This document shows positions 1 to 16,759 of a stretch of DNA of 64,000 bases, piece after piece. The notes under the pieces were generated by a model. That model saw only the letters and a list, made by a program, of their open reading frames with translations, was not told the origin of the DNA and made no database searches. The stretch spans positions 1 to 64,000 of the forward strand of contig CALWCA010000002.1 in assembly GCA_944376235.1 (NCBI GenBank). The letters are read 5' to 3'. How positions within the stretch are numbered: the stretch's first letter is position 1; each line of letters opens with the position of its first letter. Made by a program: the position numbers and the translations under genes. The DNA comes from an uncultured Clostridia bacterium. GTDB lineage: Bacteria > Bacillota > Clostridia > Oscillospirales > Feifaniaceae.

Positions 1-99
1 AAGGATGTGAAGTGGTCCAAACACGCCAGCCAAACGGTGGAAATCCATTACACGGATATTGGCGTGATTGGGAATATGAACATCACGAAAAGTGCGTAA
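1..99 (+). CDS. 3' end of an unrecognised protein gene (partial)
   Basis: An open frame enters from the left edge and stops with TAA at 97-99, giving only the last 32 residues, ending ...NMNITKSA. I do not recognise the family; the tail looks like an ordinary soluble or extracytoplasmic domain end. A GC-rich hairpin follows directly (106-135), which supports a real gene end. Function cannot be assigned from this fragment. Confidence 0.5.
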   Translation, partial: KDVKWSKHASQTVEIHYTDIGVIGNMNITKSA

Positions 100-105
100 A
101 GGAAC

Positions 106-135
106 AGGCAGGTGCTGCCAATGCAACACCTGCCT
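106..135 (+). terminator. Hairpin after the partial gene
   Basis: AGGCAGGTG (106-114) pairs with CACCTGCCT (127-135). The T-tract afterwards is weak, so termination may be inefficient. It lies 7 bp after the stop codon of the partial gene. Confidence 0.5.
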
Positions 136-177
136 ATCCTTAAAATTTGTAGTTGTCCCTGTCAGGCCGGACAAAAA

Positions 178-203
178 GGGACGGCAAATTTTTTTGCCGT
201 CCC
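178..203 (-). terminator. Terminator of the small hydrophobic peptide gene
   Basis: GGGACGGCAAA (178-188) and TTTGCCGTCCC (193-203) form an 11-bp perfect stem. On the minus strand it is followed by a T-rich stretch (the complement of ACAAAAAGGG), as expected for a terminator of the gene ending at 218. Confidence 0.7.
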
Positions 204-217
204 CTTGCCGGTGCTTG

Positions 218-394
218 TTAAAATACGTCGGAGACCAGGTCGGTCAGCGAATCGGCAACCTCGCCGACGGCGCGCATCGCGGAATTGACCTTGCGGCGCA
301 TTTTGCGGGAATTGTATGCCGGGCTCATCATGCCGGCAGCCATGCCAATGGCTGCCATGGTGACGACGCCGGCAATCACGGTACCGGTTTTCAT
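218..394 (-). CDS. Small hydrophobic protein of unknown function (58 aa)
   Basis: An ATG at 394 has a good ribosome site (AAGGAGGG, about 7 nt upstream) and the frame runs to TAA at 218. The 58-residue product has an Ala/Gly/Met-rich hydrophobic N-terminal segment (about residues 5-24), then a short basic stretch (SRKMRRK) and an amphipathic C-terminus with VGEVADSLTDLVSDVF. This fits a single-pass membrane peptide or a YtxH-like small protein, but I cannot name a family. It lies on the strand opposite the Rrf2 regulator. A CATACTG hexamer-like element (complement of 450-456) could be a sporulation-type -10, but its -35 partner is poor, so that is only a hint. Confidence 0.65.
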   Translation of the reverse strand: MKTGTVIAGVVTMAAIGMAAGMMSPAYNSRKMRRKVNSAMRAVGEVADSLTDLVSDVF

Positions 395-515
395 GGCAAT
401 GCCCTCCTTGTGTTCCTTGTGTTTTGATTGTGTGCAAGCCGCACGTTTTCAGTATGCCCTTTGAGGGCAGGAGGATGTCATGAAAGTCTTGGAGGAAGGG
501 CACGACTTGCCGGGC

Positions 516-545
516 TTGACAAAAAGAGGTGAAATAAAGTATACT
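516..545 (+). promoter_or_regulatory. Sigma-A promoter of the Rrf2 regulator
   Basis: TTGACA (516-521) and TATACT (540-545) with 18-bp spacing, 70 bp before the GTG start at 615. Rrf2 regulators commonly autoregulate at such sites, but I see no clear palindrome that would identify the operator. Confidence 0.65.
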
Positions 546-614
546 ATTTTTGTTGTAGTTTTGAACGCGACGGACACTGGTGATGTCTTGCCGTCTGGAG
601 AAGGGAGAAGTCTT

Positions 615-1118
615 GTGAGGATTACACAGGAAGCCGATTATGCCGTTCGGATTATTTATTATCTTGCCGTTACGGGAGAAAAAAGCGACGCCAAAACCAT
701 TGCGGAAAACGTGGGAATTTCGACCCGCTTTGCCCTGAAAATTCTGGGAAAACTCAGTCAGTATGATTTTATCACGTCGTTTAAGGGTGCCGGCGGCGGC
801 TATATTTTGGCCCATGAGCCAAAGGATATTACGCTTTTGCAGGTGGTCACCGCCATCGACGGGCCCATTGCCATCAACAAGTGCCTGATGTCGGAGGAGA
901 CCTGTGCCCACAGCAGCAGCCACATGTTCGGCTGCCCCTTCCGGCGTGTGTTCGACGAGGTTAGCCGCGATATCGAGGCGGCGCTCGACAAAATCACCTT
1001 TGCCCGCTTTATTGAAGAGAGCACCAAAGTGTGTACGGGATGGGTGGAGCAGGCTGAGAAAAAGGCCGCCCCCAAAGAGAGCGTCAAAGAGGAGGAAAGC
1101 GTCCGCGCAGGCCAGTAA
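615..1118 (+). CDS. Rrf2/IscR-family transcriptional regulator
   Basis: The 167-aa product starts VRITQEADYAVRIIYYL and shows the Rrf2 winged helix-turn-helix with the wing motif KGAGGGYIL near residue 60. GTG 615 is chosen because AGGGAGAAG lies just upstream and this start matches the family N-terminus; an open frame continues to 480 but its extra residues do not look like Rrf2. Three cysteines (residues about 93, 100 and 110, in NKCLMSEETC and FGC) match the number and region of the iron-sulfur ligands of IscR, with slightly different spacing. The likely role is sensing Fe-S, redox or NO status. The C-terminus is Lys/Glu rich. It stands alone; no isc/suf genes are in the window, so the regulon is unknown. 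Confidence 0.8.
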   Translation: MRITQEADYAVRIIYYLAVTGEKSDAKTIAENVGISTRFALKILGKLSQYDFITSFKGAGGGYILAHEPKDITLLQVVTAIDGPIAINKCLMSEETCAHSSSHMFGCPFRRVFDEVSRDIEAALDKITFARFIEESTKVCTGWVEQAEKKAAPKESVKEEESVRAGQ

Positions 1119-1158
1119 AAAACAGTTAAAAAATGTCTTCAAACGAGGAAAAACACCT

Positions 1159-1191
1159 CTGCCGGAAGCCTTTGCTCCGGCAGATTTTTTA
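1159..1191 (+). terminator. Intrinsic terminator of the Rrf2 gene
   Basis: CTGCCGGA (1159-1166) pairs with TCCGGCAG (1176-1183), followed by ATTTTTTAT. It lies 41 bp after the regulator stop and separates it from the rpoB promoter. Confidence 0.85.
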
Positions 1192-1201
1192 TCAAAAAAG
1201 A

Positions 1202-1230
1202 TTGACAATAACAGTTTGTTATGGTATCTT
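1202..1230 (+). promoter_or_regulatory. rpoBC operon promoter
   Basis: TTGACA (1202-1207) and TATCTT (1225-1230) with 17-bp spacing. The resulting rpoB leader would be about 265 nt, long for a simple leader, and it contains the inverted repeat at 1291-1330. Confidence 0.7.
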
Positions 1231-1290
1231 ATTAAAATGTATCATAATGGATTGGTGTGCGCTTGTTGGAACAGCACCTTTTAATTTGTG

Positions 1291-1330
1291 CATTATTGCA
1301 GAATTTTTGAATGAAATTTCTGCAATAATG
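1291..1330 (+). promoter_or_regulatory. Inverted repeat in the rpoB leader
   Basis: CATTATTGCAGAA (1291-1303) is the exact reverse complement of TTCTGCAATAATG (1318-1330), with a 14-nt loop. An A-rich tract rather than a T-run follows, so it is not a normal terminator. It may be an RNA leader structure or a protein-binding palindrome. The remaining leader to 1502 shows no gene. Confidence 0.55.
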
Positions 1331-1502
1331 ACGAAAAAAACCAAAAAAAACGGGCAAAGCACCCAAATATGTCAAAAAAATCCGAATTTCCCGGGCAGTG
1401 GAAAAGAAGAAACTCCCGGGAAGGTGTGAGAAAGTTTCCAAAAACGGACCTGCGCAATCGGTGCGCAGAAAGCAAACGGCAAAAAAATTCAGTTTTGGAG
1501 TG

Positions 1503-8797
<7,295 letters not shown>

Positions 8798-8811
8798 TAA
8801 ATAAGTCTGAG

Positions 8812-8841
8812 CCCCTGCCGGCAAGAGTTTGCCGGCAGGGG
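8812..8841 (+). repeat. Strong hairpin between rpoC and the L7Ae-like gene
   Basis: CCCCTGCCGGCAA (8812-8824) and TTGCCGGCAGGGG (8829-8841) make a perfect 13-bp stem with a GAGT loop. No T-tract follows, so RNA processing, mRNA stabilisation or partial termination is more likely than full termination. Confidence 0.75.
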
Positions 8842-8871
8842 GTTCACCCTGCTTAAAAGGGGGGCGTTTGA

Positions 8872-9111
8872 ATGCGGGATTTGAGGCACTTGCCAAAGCT
8901 TGTGGGCGCCAAACAGAGCAAAAAGGCTTTGGATGACGGACAGGCTGCGGCGCTGATTGTGGCGCGGGACGCGCAGCAGACCGTGACGGCCCCTCTGGTG
9001 GAGCAGGCGGTGCGACAGAACCTGCCCGTGGAGTGGGCAGACAGCATGAAGGAGCTGGGGCTTTCGTGCGGCATCCGGGTGGGGGCCGCCGTGGTTGCGC
9101 TGCTCCGATGA
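8872..9111 (+). CDS. L7Ae/L30e-family RNA-binding protein (YbxF-like)
   Basis: A 79-residue protein with the L7Ae-type core: LVGAKQSKKAL near the start, then the hydrophobic strand AAALIVARDA and the CGIRVGAAVVALL end. Firmicutes carry this gene (ybxF, also called rplGB) between rpoC and rpsL, exactly as here, and its Bacillus homologue binds kink-turn RNA. The ribosome site is a G-run (AAAAGGGGGG) before ATG 8872. Large hairpins flank the gene on both sides (8812-8841 and 9145-9192), which could be processing sites; neither obviously contains a kink-turn. Confidence 0.9.
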   Translation: MRDLRHLPKLVGAKQSKKALDDGQAAALIVARDAQQTVTAPLVEQAVRQNLPVEWADSMKELGLSCGIRVGAAVVALLR

Positions 9112-9144
9112 TGTTGAGAAGCACTCTTTCCCGTAAGAACCGGA

Positions 9145-9192
9145 TTTCCCATCCGGCACGGCAAAAGGCATTTTGCCGCGCCGGATGGGAAA
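9145..9192 (+). repeat. 48-nt hairpin between the L7Ae-like gene and rpsL
   Basis: TTTCCCATCCGGC (9145-9157) pairs with GCCGGATGGGAAA (9180-9192). An inner CGGCAAAA/TTTTGCCG stem (9159-9166 with 9171-9178) is separated by a single A/C mismatch, leaving a GGCA loop. That is 21 pairs in 48 nt with no T-run. It is a candidate RNA-processing or translational-control element ahead of rpsL. Confidence 0.75.
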
Positions 9193-9238
9193 TGCAGATG
9201 CAGTTCCATCAAAAATACTGTAAGAAAGGAGAAATACC

Positions 9239-9649
9239 ATGACCTTCAACCAGCTCGTCAAGCAGGGCAGGCAGACCACCGTCAAGAAGTCTACCGCACC
9301 GGCCCTTCAGAGGGGATTCAACACTCTCAAGAAGCAGGCGACCGATCAGTCGGCACCGCAGAAGAGAGGCGTGTGCACTTCGGTCAAGACCATGACCCCC
9401 AAGAAGCCCAATTCCGCGCTGCGCAAGATCGCCAGAGTGCGTCTGTCCAACGGCACGGAGGTGTCGGCTTACATCCCGGGCGTCGGCCACAACCTGCAAG
9501 AGCACAATGTGGTGCTGATTCGCGGCGGCAGAGTGAAAGACCTGCCCGGCGTGCGTTACCACATCATCCGCGGCACGCTGGACACCCAGGGTGTTGCCAA
9601 CCGCCGTCAGGCCCGCTCCAAGTATGGCGCAAAGCGTCCCAAGTCGTAA
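9239..9649 (+). CDS. rpsL: 30S ribosomal protein S12
   Basis: uS12 of the small subunit decoding centre, 136 residues. The conserved stretches [13 protein letters not shown] and [14 protein letters not shown] are present with the lysines whose substitution gives streptomycin resistance unmutated. Ribosome site AAAGGAG lies 8 nt before ATG 9239. It is the first gene of the str cluster (rpsL-rpsG-fusA-tuf). The 155-bp spacer to rpsG holds a weaker stem (CAAAGGCAAA with TTTGCTTTG around 9658-9688) that could serve S7 feedback control, as known for the S12-S7 spacer of E. coli; this is inference. Confidence 0.98.
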   Translation: MTFNQLVKQGRQTTVKKSTAPALQRGFNTLKKQATDQSAPQKRGVCTSVKTMTPKKPNSALRKIARVRLSNGTEVSAYIPGVGHNLQEHNVVLIRGGRVKDLPGVRYHIIRGTLDTQGVANRRQARSKYGAKRPKS

Positions 9650-9804
9650 GGAGCGCGTCAAAGGCAAATTGAGAACGTTTGCTTTGCCTGCTTTTGGGCA
9701 AGCTTTCCAACATAGATTTGGGAGCGGGACCCTGAAAGAGGCACAGCGGGAGTTTCATGCTTTCGAGTACCGATGATATCAAGGATATGAAGGAGGGAAG
9801 AAAC

Positions 9805-10275
9805 GTGCCCAGAAGAGGTTCAGTTCCCGTAAGAGATGTGTTGCCCGATCCGCTGTACGGCAGTCAGATGGTGACTCGTCTCATCAACAACATCATGTAT
9901 GATGGCAAAAAGGGCGTTGCGCAGAAGATTGTCTACGACGCTTTTGACATCATCAGGGAGAAGACCGGCAAGGAGCCCCTTGAGGTCTTCGAGGCCGGCC
10001 TGGAAAACATCATGCCGGTTCTGGAGGTCAAGGCCCGCCGTGTGGGCGGCGCCACCTATCAGGTTCCCATGGAGGTGCGCCCCGAGCGGCGCCGCACCCT
10101 GGGTCTGAGATGGCTGACCACCTATTCCAGACAGAGAAGTGAGCGCACCATGTCGGAGCGCCTGGCCGGAGAGCTGATGGACGCCGTGAACAACGCGGGC
10201 GGCGCCGTCAAGAAGAAGGACGACACCCACAGAATGGCAGAGTCCAACAAAGCTTTCGCCCACTACAGATACTAA
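9805..10275 (+). CDS. rpsG: 30S ribosomal protein S7
   Basis: uS7, the 16S rRNA 3'-domain assembly initiator. GTG 9805 is preferred over upstream starts because AGGAGGG sits 7 nt upstream and the protein is then 156 residues, the family length, beginning with the conserved [15 protein letters not shown]. The RNA-binding arm region [12 protein letters not shown] is intact. An imperfect GC-rich hairpin (about 10277-10312, AGCAGC...GCTGCT) follows before fusA. Confidence 0.97.
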   Translation: MPRRGSVPVRDVLPDPLYGSQMVTRLINNIMYDGKKGVAQKIVYDAFDIIREKTGKEPLEVFEAGLENIMPVLEVKARRVGGATYQVPMEVRPERRRTLGLRWLTTYSRQRSERTMSERLAGELMDAVNNAGGAVKKKDDTHRMAESNKAFAHYRY

Positions 10276-10386
10276 GAGCAGCCCGGTGCCCGTGCGCGGA
10301 CGGTGCTGCTTCTCCCGCGCACACGTCACCGTGCTTTGCTTTGTACCGGTGGAGTTAATTTGTAAAGAAAGATGCAGGAGGACAAC

Positions 10387-12465
10387 ATGCCCAGAGAGTT
10401 CCCACTTGAACTGACCAGAAATATTGGTATTATGGCCCACATTGACGCCGGAAAGACGACGACGACCGAGCGTATCCTGTTCTATACGGGCGTCAATTAC
10501 AAGCTTGGCGAAGTGCACGAGGGCGCTGCCACCATGGACTGGATGGAGCAGGAGCAGGAGCGTGGAATCACCATCACCTCGGCCGCCACCACCTGTCACT
10601 GGAAGGGCAACCGTATCAATATTATCGACACGCCCGGACACGTCGACTTCACGGTTGAGGTTGAGCGTTCGCTGCGTGTTCTGGACGGTTCCGTTACCGT
10701 GTTTTGTGCCAAGGGCGGCGTGGAGCCCCAGTCCGAAACGGTGTGGCGCCAGGCAGACAAATACCAGGTGCCCCGCATGGCCTACGTCAACAAAATGGAC
10801 ATCATGGGCGCGAACTTCTATCGTGTTGTGGACATGATGAAAGAGCGCCTCAAGTGCAACGCCGTACCCATCCAACTTCCCATCGGCTCCGAGGATACCT
10901 TCCGGGGTATTGTGGACCTGGTGGAGATGAAGGCCTATGTCTATTACGACGACGTGGGCAAGGATGTCCGCGTGGAGGAAATCCCCGACGAGCTCAAGGA
11001 GCAGGCGGCGGAATACCATCAGGCGATTTTGGAGGCCGTGGCCGACGTGGACGATTCCCTGATGGAGAAATTCCTCATGGAAGAGGAAATTTCGATTGAC
11101 GAAATCAAAAAGGCCATTCGTGCCGCCACCATTGCCAACAAGATGGTGCCCGTAATCTGCGGCACCTCCTACCGCAACAAGGGCGTGCAGAAGCTGCTCG
11201 ACGCCGTCATCGACTATATGCCCTCTCCGGTGGACATTCCGCCCATCAAGGGAGTCAATCCCAAGACGGATGAGCCCACAGAGCGCAAGGCTTCGGACGA
11301 GGAGCCCTTCTCGGCGTTGGCCTTCAAGATCATGACCGACCCCTTTGTCGGCAAGCTGTGCTTCTTCCGCGTTTACTCGGGCACGGCCAAAAAGGGCGCC
11401 TCGGTCTACAACTCGGTCAAGAACGACAGAGAGAGACTCGGCCGTATTTTGCTCATGCACGCCAATCACCGTCAGGATTTGGAGGAGGTCTACTCGGGCG
11501 ACATCGCCGCCGCCGTGGGCCTGAAGAACACCACGACGGGCGATACGCTGTGCGACGAGCGGTATCCCGTGGTTTTGGAGTCGATGGAATTCCCCGAGCC
11601 CGTTATCCGCGTGGCCATTGAGCCCAAGACCAAGGCCGGACAGGAAAAGATGGGCATTGCGCTGGCCAAGCTGGCGGAAGAAGACCCCACCTTCCGCACC
11701 TATACCGACGAGGAGACAGGGCAGACCATCATCGCCGGCATGGGCGAGCTGCACCTGGAAATCATCGTGGACCGTCTGCTGCGTGAATTCAAGGTGGAGG
11801 CCAACGTCGGCAAGCCGCAGGTCGCCTATAAGGAGACCATCCGCCGCAGCGCCGACGTGGACCACAAGTATTCGCGTCAGTCGGGCGGTAAGGGACAGTA
11901 CGGCCACGTCAAAATCCGCATTTCCCCCAACGAGCCGGGCGCCGGCTATGTCTTTGAGAACAAGATTGTCGGCGGCGCGATTCCCAAGGAGTATATCCCG
12001 GCGGTCGACCAGGGTATCCAGGGCGCCATGCAGTCTGGCGTTTTGGCGGGCTACAATGTGGTAGACGTGCGCGTCGAGCTCTACGACGGCTCCTACCATG
12101 AGGTCGACTCCTCCGAAATGGCCTTCAAGATTGCCGCCTCCATGGCCTTCAAGGAGGCCATGAGAAAGGCCGACCCCGTGCTGACCGAGCCCATCATGAA
12201 GGTGGTTGTCACGGTGCCGGAGGACTATATGGGCGACGTCATCGGCGACCTCAACTCCCGCCGCGGCGCCATTCAGAGCATGGAGGCCCGCACAGGCGCC
12301 CAGGAGATCACGGCCTTTGTACCCCTCTCCGAGATGTTTGGCTACGCCACCGATCTGCGCTCAAAAACGCAGGGACGCGGCGTCTACAGCATGGAGCCCA
12401 GCCACTACACCGAAGTGCCCAAGTCGGTCAGTGAAGCCATCATTGGCAGCCGTCAAAAGGCGTAA
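10387..12465 (+). CDS. fusA: Elongation factor G
   Basis: Translocation GTPase, 692 residues. G-domain motifs are [12 protein letters not shown] (G1), the switch regions with DTPGHVDF (G3) and NKMD (G4). Domains II-V follow, including the domain IV stretch [15 protein letters not shown] 10387 (MPREFPLE) has AGGAGG 5 nt upstream. The sequence resembles housekeeping EF-G, not the ribosome-protection (Tet) or fusidic-resistance paralogues. It sits in the normal place between rpsG and tuf. Confidence 0.97.
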   Translation: MPREFPLELTRNIGIMAHIDAGKTTTTERILFYTGVNYKLGEVHEGAATMDWMEQEQERGITITSAATTCHWKGNRINIIDTPGHVDFTVEVERSLRVLDGSVTVFCAKGGVEPQSETVWRQADKYQVPRMAYVNKMDIMGANFYRVVDMMKERLKCNAVPIQLPIGSEDTFRGIVDLVEMKAYVYYDDVGKDVRVEEIPDELKEQAAEYHQAILEAVADVDDSLMEKFLMEEEISIDEIKKAIRAATIANKMVPVICGTSYRNKGVQKLLDAVIDYMPSPVDIPPIKGVNPKTDEPTERKASDEEPFSALAFKIMTDPFVGKLCFFRVYSGTAKKGASVYNSVKNDRERLGRILLMHANHRQDLEEVYSGDIAAAVGLKNTTTGDTLCDERYPVVLESMEFPEPVIRVAIEPKTKAGQEKMGIALAKLAEEDPTFRTYTDEETGQTIIAGMGELHLEIIVDRLLREFKVEANVGKPQVAYKETIRRSADVDHKYSRQSGGKGQYGHVKIRISPNEPGAGYVFENKIVGGAIPKEYIPAVDQGIQGAMQSGVLAGYNVVDVRVELYDGSYHEVDSSEMAFKIAASMAFKEAMRKADPVLTEPIMKVVVTVPEDYMGDVIGDLNSRRGAIQSMEARTGAQEITAFVPLSEMFGYATDLRSKTQGRGVYSMEPSHYTEVPKSVSEAIIGSRQKA

Positions 12466-12531
12466 GGGAAGAAGCGGCCCTGCTTTTTCGGCCAATTCGC
12501 GCACAAATGCCCCTAAATTCGCACAAAGTTC

Positions 12532-12560
12532 TTGCAATTTGGAGCAAAAAACGGTATAGT
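12532..12560 (+). promoter_or_regulatory. tuf promoter
   Basis: TTGCAA (12532-12537) and TATAGT (12555-12560) with 17-bp spacing lie in the 161-bp fusA-tuf gap, so tuf can be transcribed independently of the str operon. The leader would be about 60 nt. Confidence 0.65.
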
Positions 12561-12626
12561 TACTGTATCTGGAATGTAAGAGAGTGTTTTTACAAAACAT
12601 GTGTTTTTAAAGGAGGAAGAATCCAA

Positions 12627-13829
<1,203 letters not shown>

Positions 13830-13843
13830 AACTAAAAAAAACC

Positions 13844-13884
13844 AAATGGCCAAAGCGGAAACTTCCGCTTTGGCCATTTTTTTG
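13844..13884 (+). terminator. tuf terminator
   Basis: AAATGGCCAAAGCGGAA pairs with TTCCGCTTTGGCCATTT across a very short loop, followed by a T-run. It ends the str/tuf transcription block. Confidence 0.93.
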
Positions 13885-14003
13885 TCTTTTTTGAAGCGGC
13901 AGGCAGCGTCCTGCAAGAGGGAGAGTGAACAGACCCTGCCATCAGGGGCGGCGAGGAAGGTTCGGGAAAACGGCCTAAAAAAGAGGGCAGAAGAGAAAAG
14001 GAC

Positions 14004-14058
14004 TTTACATTGATTTAACACAAGAGCGATTTTACACTTAACCTTTGCTTGTTATACT
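14004..14058 (+). promoter_or_regulatory. Pho-box-like promoter of the pst operon
   Basis: TTTACA (14004-14009) and TTAACA (14015-14020) are 11 bp apart, the phasing of PhoP TT(A/T)ACA repeats in Bacillus; further TTTACA (14031-14036) and TTAACC copies follow. TATACT (14053-14058) is a good -10, and the TTTACA at 14031 could also be its weak -35 (16-bp spacing). Activation by the PhoP-like regulator of this operon under phosphate limitation is inferred. Confidence 0.6.
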
Positions 14059-14117
14059 AAAGCCGTAATCAGGAGAACATCACAAATACACCACACATAC
14101 AGCAAAGGAGAATCGAC

Positions 14118-14990
14118 ATGAAAAAGAGAAATATCCTGGTCGCATTTGGCCTTGTGTTAGCCCTGCTGACAGGTGCTCTGGCAGCCTGTAGCCAGGGAGA
14201 GACAACAGTACAGGACACCATTTATCCTGTTACCCGTGAGGACGGCTCCGGAACCAGAGGAGCGTTTATCGAATTGTTCGGAATTGAGCAAAAGGATGCA
14301 GACGGGAACAAGATTGACTATACCACGGATTTGGCGGAGATAACCAACAGCACATCGGTAATGATGACGACCGTCGCGGGAAACAAGGCATCCATCGGAT
14401 ATGTTTCGCTGGGTTCGCTTGGCGACGAGGTCAAGGCTGTTGAAATTGACGGGGTTGTCCCCACCGTGGAAAACATCAAAAACGGCACCTACAAGGTTTC
14501 AAGGCCGTTCAATATCGTCACCTCCGAGCAGGTCAGCCCTCAGGCGCAGGACTTCATCGACTTCATCCTCAGCGATGAGGGGCAGAAGATTGTGGAAGAG
14601 GGCGGCTACATCAGCCAGGGCAGCACCGGCGCCTTTGCCGGCGGGAATGTGAGCGGAAAGATTACGGTTGCAGGCTCCTCCTCGGTGACGCCCATCATGG
14701 AAAAGCTGCGGGAAGGGTATCTGGCCATCAACGGCAACCTCGAGATTGAGGTGCAGCAAAACGACTCCACGACCGGCGTCAACTCGACCATCGAAGGCGT
14801 GTGCGACATCGGCATGGCCTCCAGAGAGCTCAAGGAGAGCGAGCTGGAGCAGGGAGTATCGGCCACGGTCATCGCGATGGATGGCATCGCGGTCATCGTG
14901 AACCTCGAAAACGAGGTCAGCTCCCTCACCAGTGAGCAGGTGAAAGACATCTTCATGGGAGAGCTGACAAGCTGGTCGGAGCTTGGGTAA
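14118..14990 (+). CDS. pstS: Phosphate-binding lipoprotein PstS, circularly permuted
   Basis: Lipoprotein of 290 residues that presents phosphate to PstCAB. The signal peptide ends in a lipobox (LAAC, Cys24). Both halves of a PstS domain are present but in swapped order. The half with the phosphate-loop motif SGTRGAF, normally C-terminal, comes first (about residues 36-165). The half with GSSSVTP, QQNDSTTGVNS and IGMASREL, normally N-terminal, comes last (about residues 178-290). The protein stops at SWSELG, just where a canonical PstS would run on into the first half. AAAGGAG precedes ATG 14118. The following pstCAB-phoU genes support the assignment. Confidence 0.93.
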   Translation: MKKRNILVAFGLVLALLTGALAACSQGETTVQDTIYPVTREDGSGTRGAFIELFGIEQKDADGNKIDYTTDLAEITNSTSVMMTTVAGNKASIGYVSLGSLGDEVKAVEIDGVVPTVENIKNGTYKVSRPFNIVTSEQVSPQAQDFIDFILSDEGQKIVEEGGYISQGSTGAFAGGNVSGKITVAGSSSVTPIMEKLREGYLAINGNLEIEVQQNDSTTGVNSTIEGVCDIGMASRELKESELEQGVSATVIAMDGIAVIVNLENEVSSLTSEQVKDIFMGELTSWSELG

Positions 14991-15056
14991 GCAGGGACGG
15001 AAATTGGCCGGCGGCAGCCTTGCCGCCGGCCTGACGTATGAAGGAAGGAAGAAACG

Positions 15057-15908
15057 ATGAGACAGCCTAAAGAATCATTGATGCGAGTTGTCTTCCTGTT
15101 TTGTGCCTGCACCTCCATTCTGGCGGTTGTGCTCATCTGCATCTTTCTGTTTGCAGGTGGCCTGCCCGCCATGCAGGAGATTGGCATAGGGAACTTCTTG
15201 CTCGGGCTTCGCTGGAAGCCCACAAACGGCCTTTACGGCATCTTTCCCATGATTGTGGGCAGCCTCTATGTCACGGCGGGAGCCATCCTGATTGGGGTGC
15301 CCACGGGGGTGCTGTGCGCCGTCTTTTTGGCCAGGTTCTGCCCGGCCAGGCTCTACCGCATCCTAAAGCCGGTCACCGAGCTTTTGGCCGGCATCCCTTC
15401 CGTGGTCTACGGCTTTTTCGGGCTGGTCATCATCGTGCCCATGATGCAGCGCCTTTTCGGAGGCGGCGGGAAAAGCGTTCTCACGGCCTCCGTACTGCTG
15501 GGCATCATGATTTTGCCCACCATCATCGGGGTGTCGGAAAGTGCAATCCGCGCCGTGCCCGAGAGCTACTACGAAGGGGCTCTCGCGCTGGGGGCCACCC
15601 ATGAGCGCAGCGTCTTCTGCGCCGTGCTGCCGGCGGCGCGCTCGGGCATTCTGGCAGGCGTTGTTTTGGGTGTGGGACGCGCCATCGGGGAGGCCATGGC
15701 AGTCTCGATGGTGGCCGGAAACCAGCCGGTAATTCCAGAGAGCCTGCTGTCGGGCGTGCGAACGCTGACCGCCAACGTCGTGCTGGAGATGGGATATGCC
15801 CAGGACCTGCACCGTGAGGCCCTCATCGCAACGGCGGTTGTGCTGTTTGTCTTTATCTTGCTCATCAACATTTCGTTTTCGCTGCTCAAAAGGAGGGATG
15901 AGACATGA
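15057..15908 (+). CDS. pstC: Phosphate ABC transporter permease PstC
   Basis: Inner-membrane subunit of the high-affinity phosphate importer, 283 residues with about six transmembrane helices. The permease EAA-type loop is seen as ALALGATHERSVFCAVLPAARSGILAG, split here by description only, with the conserved EAMAVSMVAGN segment after it. GGAAGGAAG lies before ATG 15057. Its end overlaps pstA by 4 bases. Confidence 0.94.
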   Translation: MRQPKESLMRVVFLFCACTSILAVVLICIFLFAGGLPAMQEIGIGNFLLGLRWKPTNGLYGIFPMIVGSLYVTAGAILIGVPTGVLCAVFLARFCPARLYRILKPVTELLAGIPSVVYGFFGLVIIVPMMQRLFGGGGKSVLTASVLLGIMILPTIIGVSESAIRAVPESYYEGALALGATHERSVFCAVLPAARSGILAGVVLGVGRAIGEAMAVSMVAGNQPVIPESLLSGVRTLTANVVLEMGYAQDLHREALIATAVVLFVFILLINISFSLLKRRDET

Positions 15909-16756
15909 AACCCCTGCGGCGTACCCTGCTGAAATACCGGGGCCATCCCGGCTCTTTTGCCGTCATGCTGCTGGTGCTGCTGTCGGCAGTGCTCACGGTG
16001 GGCGTGCTGTTCTCGCTGCTGGGCTACATCCTCATCCGGGGCATCCCACAGCTCACGCCAAGCCTGTTTTCCCTCACATATACCACCGAAAACGTCTCCA
16101 TGCTGCCAGCCATCCTCAACACCGTCACCATGACGGCGTTCTCCCTGCTGCTGGCGGTGCCGCTCGGAGTGGGATCGGCCATTTACCTTGTGGAATACGC
16201 AAAGCGCGGCAACCGGCTTGTCGAGCTGGTGCGGCTGACGGCCGAGACCCTTTCGGGCATCCCCTCCATCGTTTACGGGTTGTTCGGATACCTGTTTTTT
16301 GTCATCGCCTGCAAGATGGGAAATTCGCTGCTGAGCGGGATTTTGACGCTCACCATCATGATTTTGCCGCTTATCATGCGCACCACGGAGGAGGCGCTCA
16401 AATCGGTGCCGGACGCCTACCGGGAGGGCAGCTTCGGGCTGGGAGCCGGAAGGCTGCGCACCGTGTTTTGCATCGTGCTGCCCAGCGCGGCGCCCGGCAT
16501 TCTGGCCGGCGTGATTTTGGGCATCGGCAGAATCGTGGGGGAGACGGCGGCCTTAATTTACACGTCCGGCACGGTGGCAGGCGTCCCCAAGTCGCTCATG
16601 GGATCGGGCAGAACGCTGGCGGTTCACATGTATGCGCTGCTGTCGGAAGGATTTTATACCGAGCAGGCCTATGCCACGGCCGTGGTACTGCTGGTGATGG
16701 TGGTCGGCATCAATACCCTGTCGGCAATGGTGGCAAAACGAGTATCGGTGAGGTAG
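15905..16756 (+). CDS. pstA: Phosphate ABC transporter permease PstA
   Basis: Second permease subunit, 283 residues with about six membrane helices. The family segment LSGIPSIVYGLFGY and the cytoplasmic loop GSFGLGAGRLRTVF are present, and it ends with the usual GETAALIYTSG region plus a last helix. It starts at an ATGA overlap with pstC, with an AGGAGG site inside pstC, so the two are translationally coupled. pstB follows 3 bp later. Confidence 0.94.
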   Translation: MKPLRRTLLKYRGHPGSFAVMLLVLLSAVLTVGVLFSLLGYILIRGIPQLTPSLFSLTYTTENVSMLPAILNTVTMTAFSLLLAVPLGVGSAIYLVEYAKRGNRLVELVRLTAETLSGIPSIVYGLFGYLFFVIACKMGNSLLSGILTLTIMILPLIMRTTEEALKSVPDAYREGSFGLGAGRLRTVFCIVLPSAAPGILAGVILGIGRIVGETAALIYTSGTVAGVPKSLMGSGRTLAVHMYALLSEGFYTEQAYATAVVLLVMVVGINTLSAMVAKRVSVR

Positions 16757-16759
16757 TGT

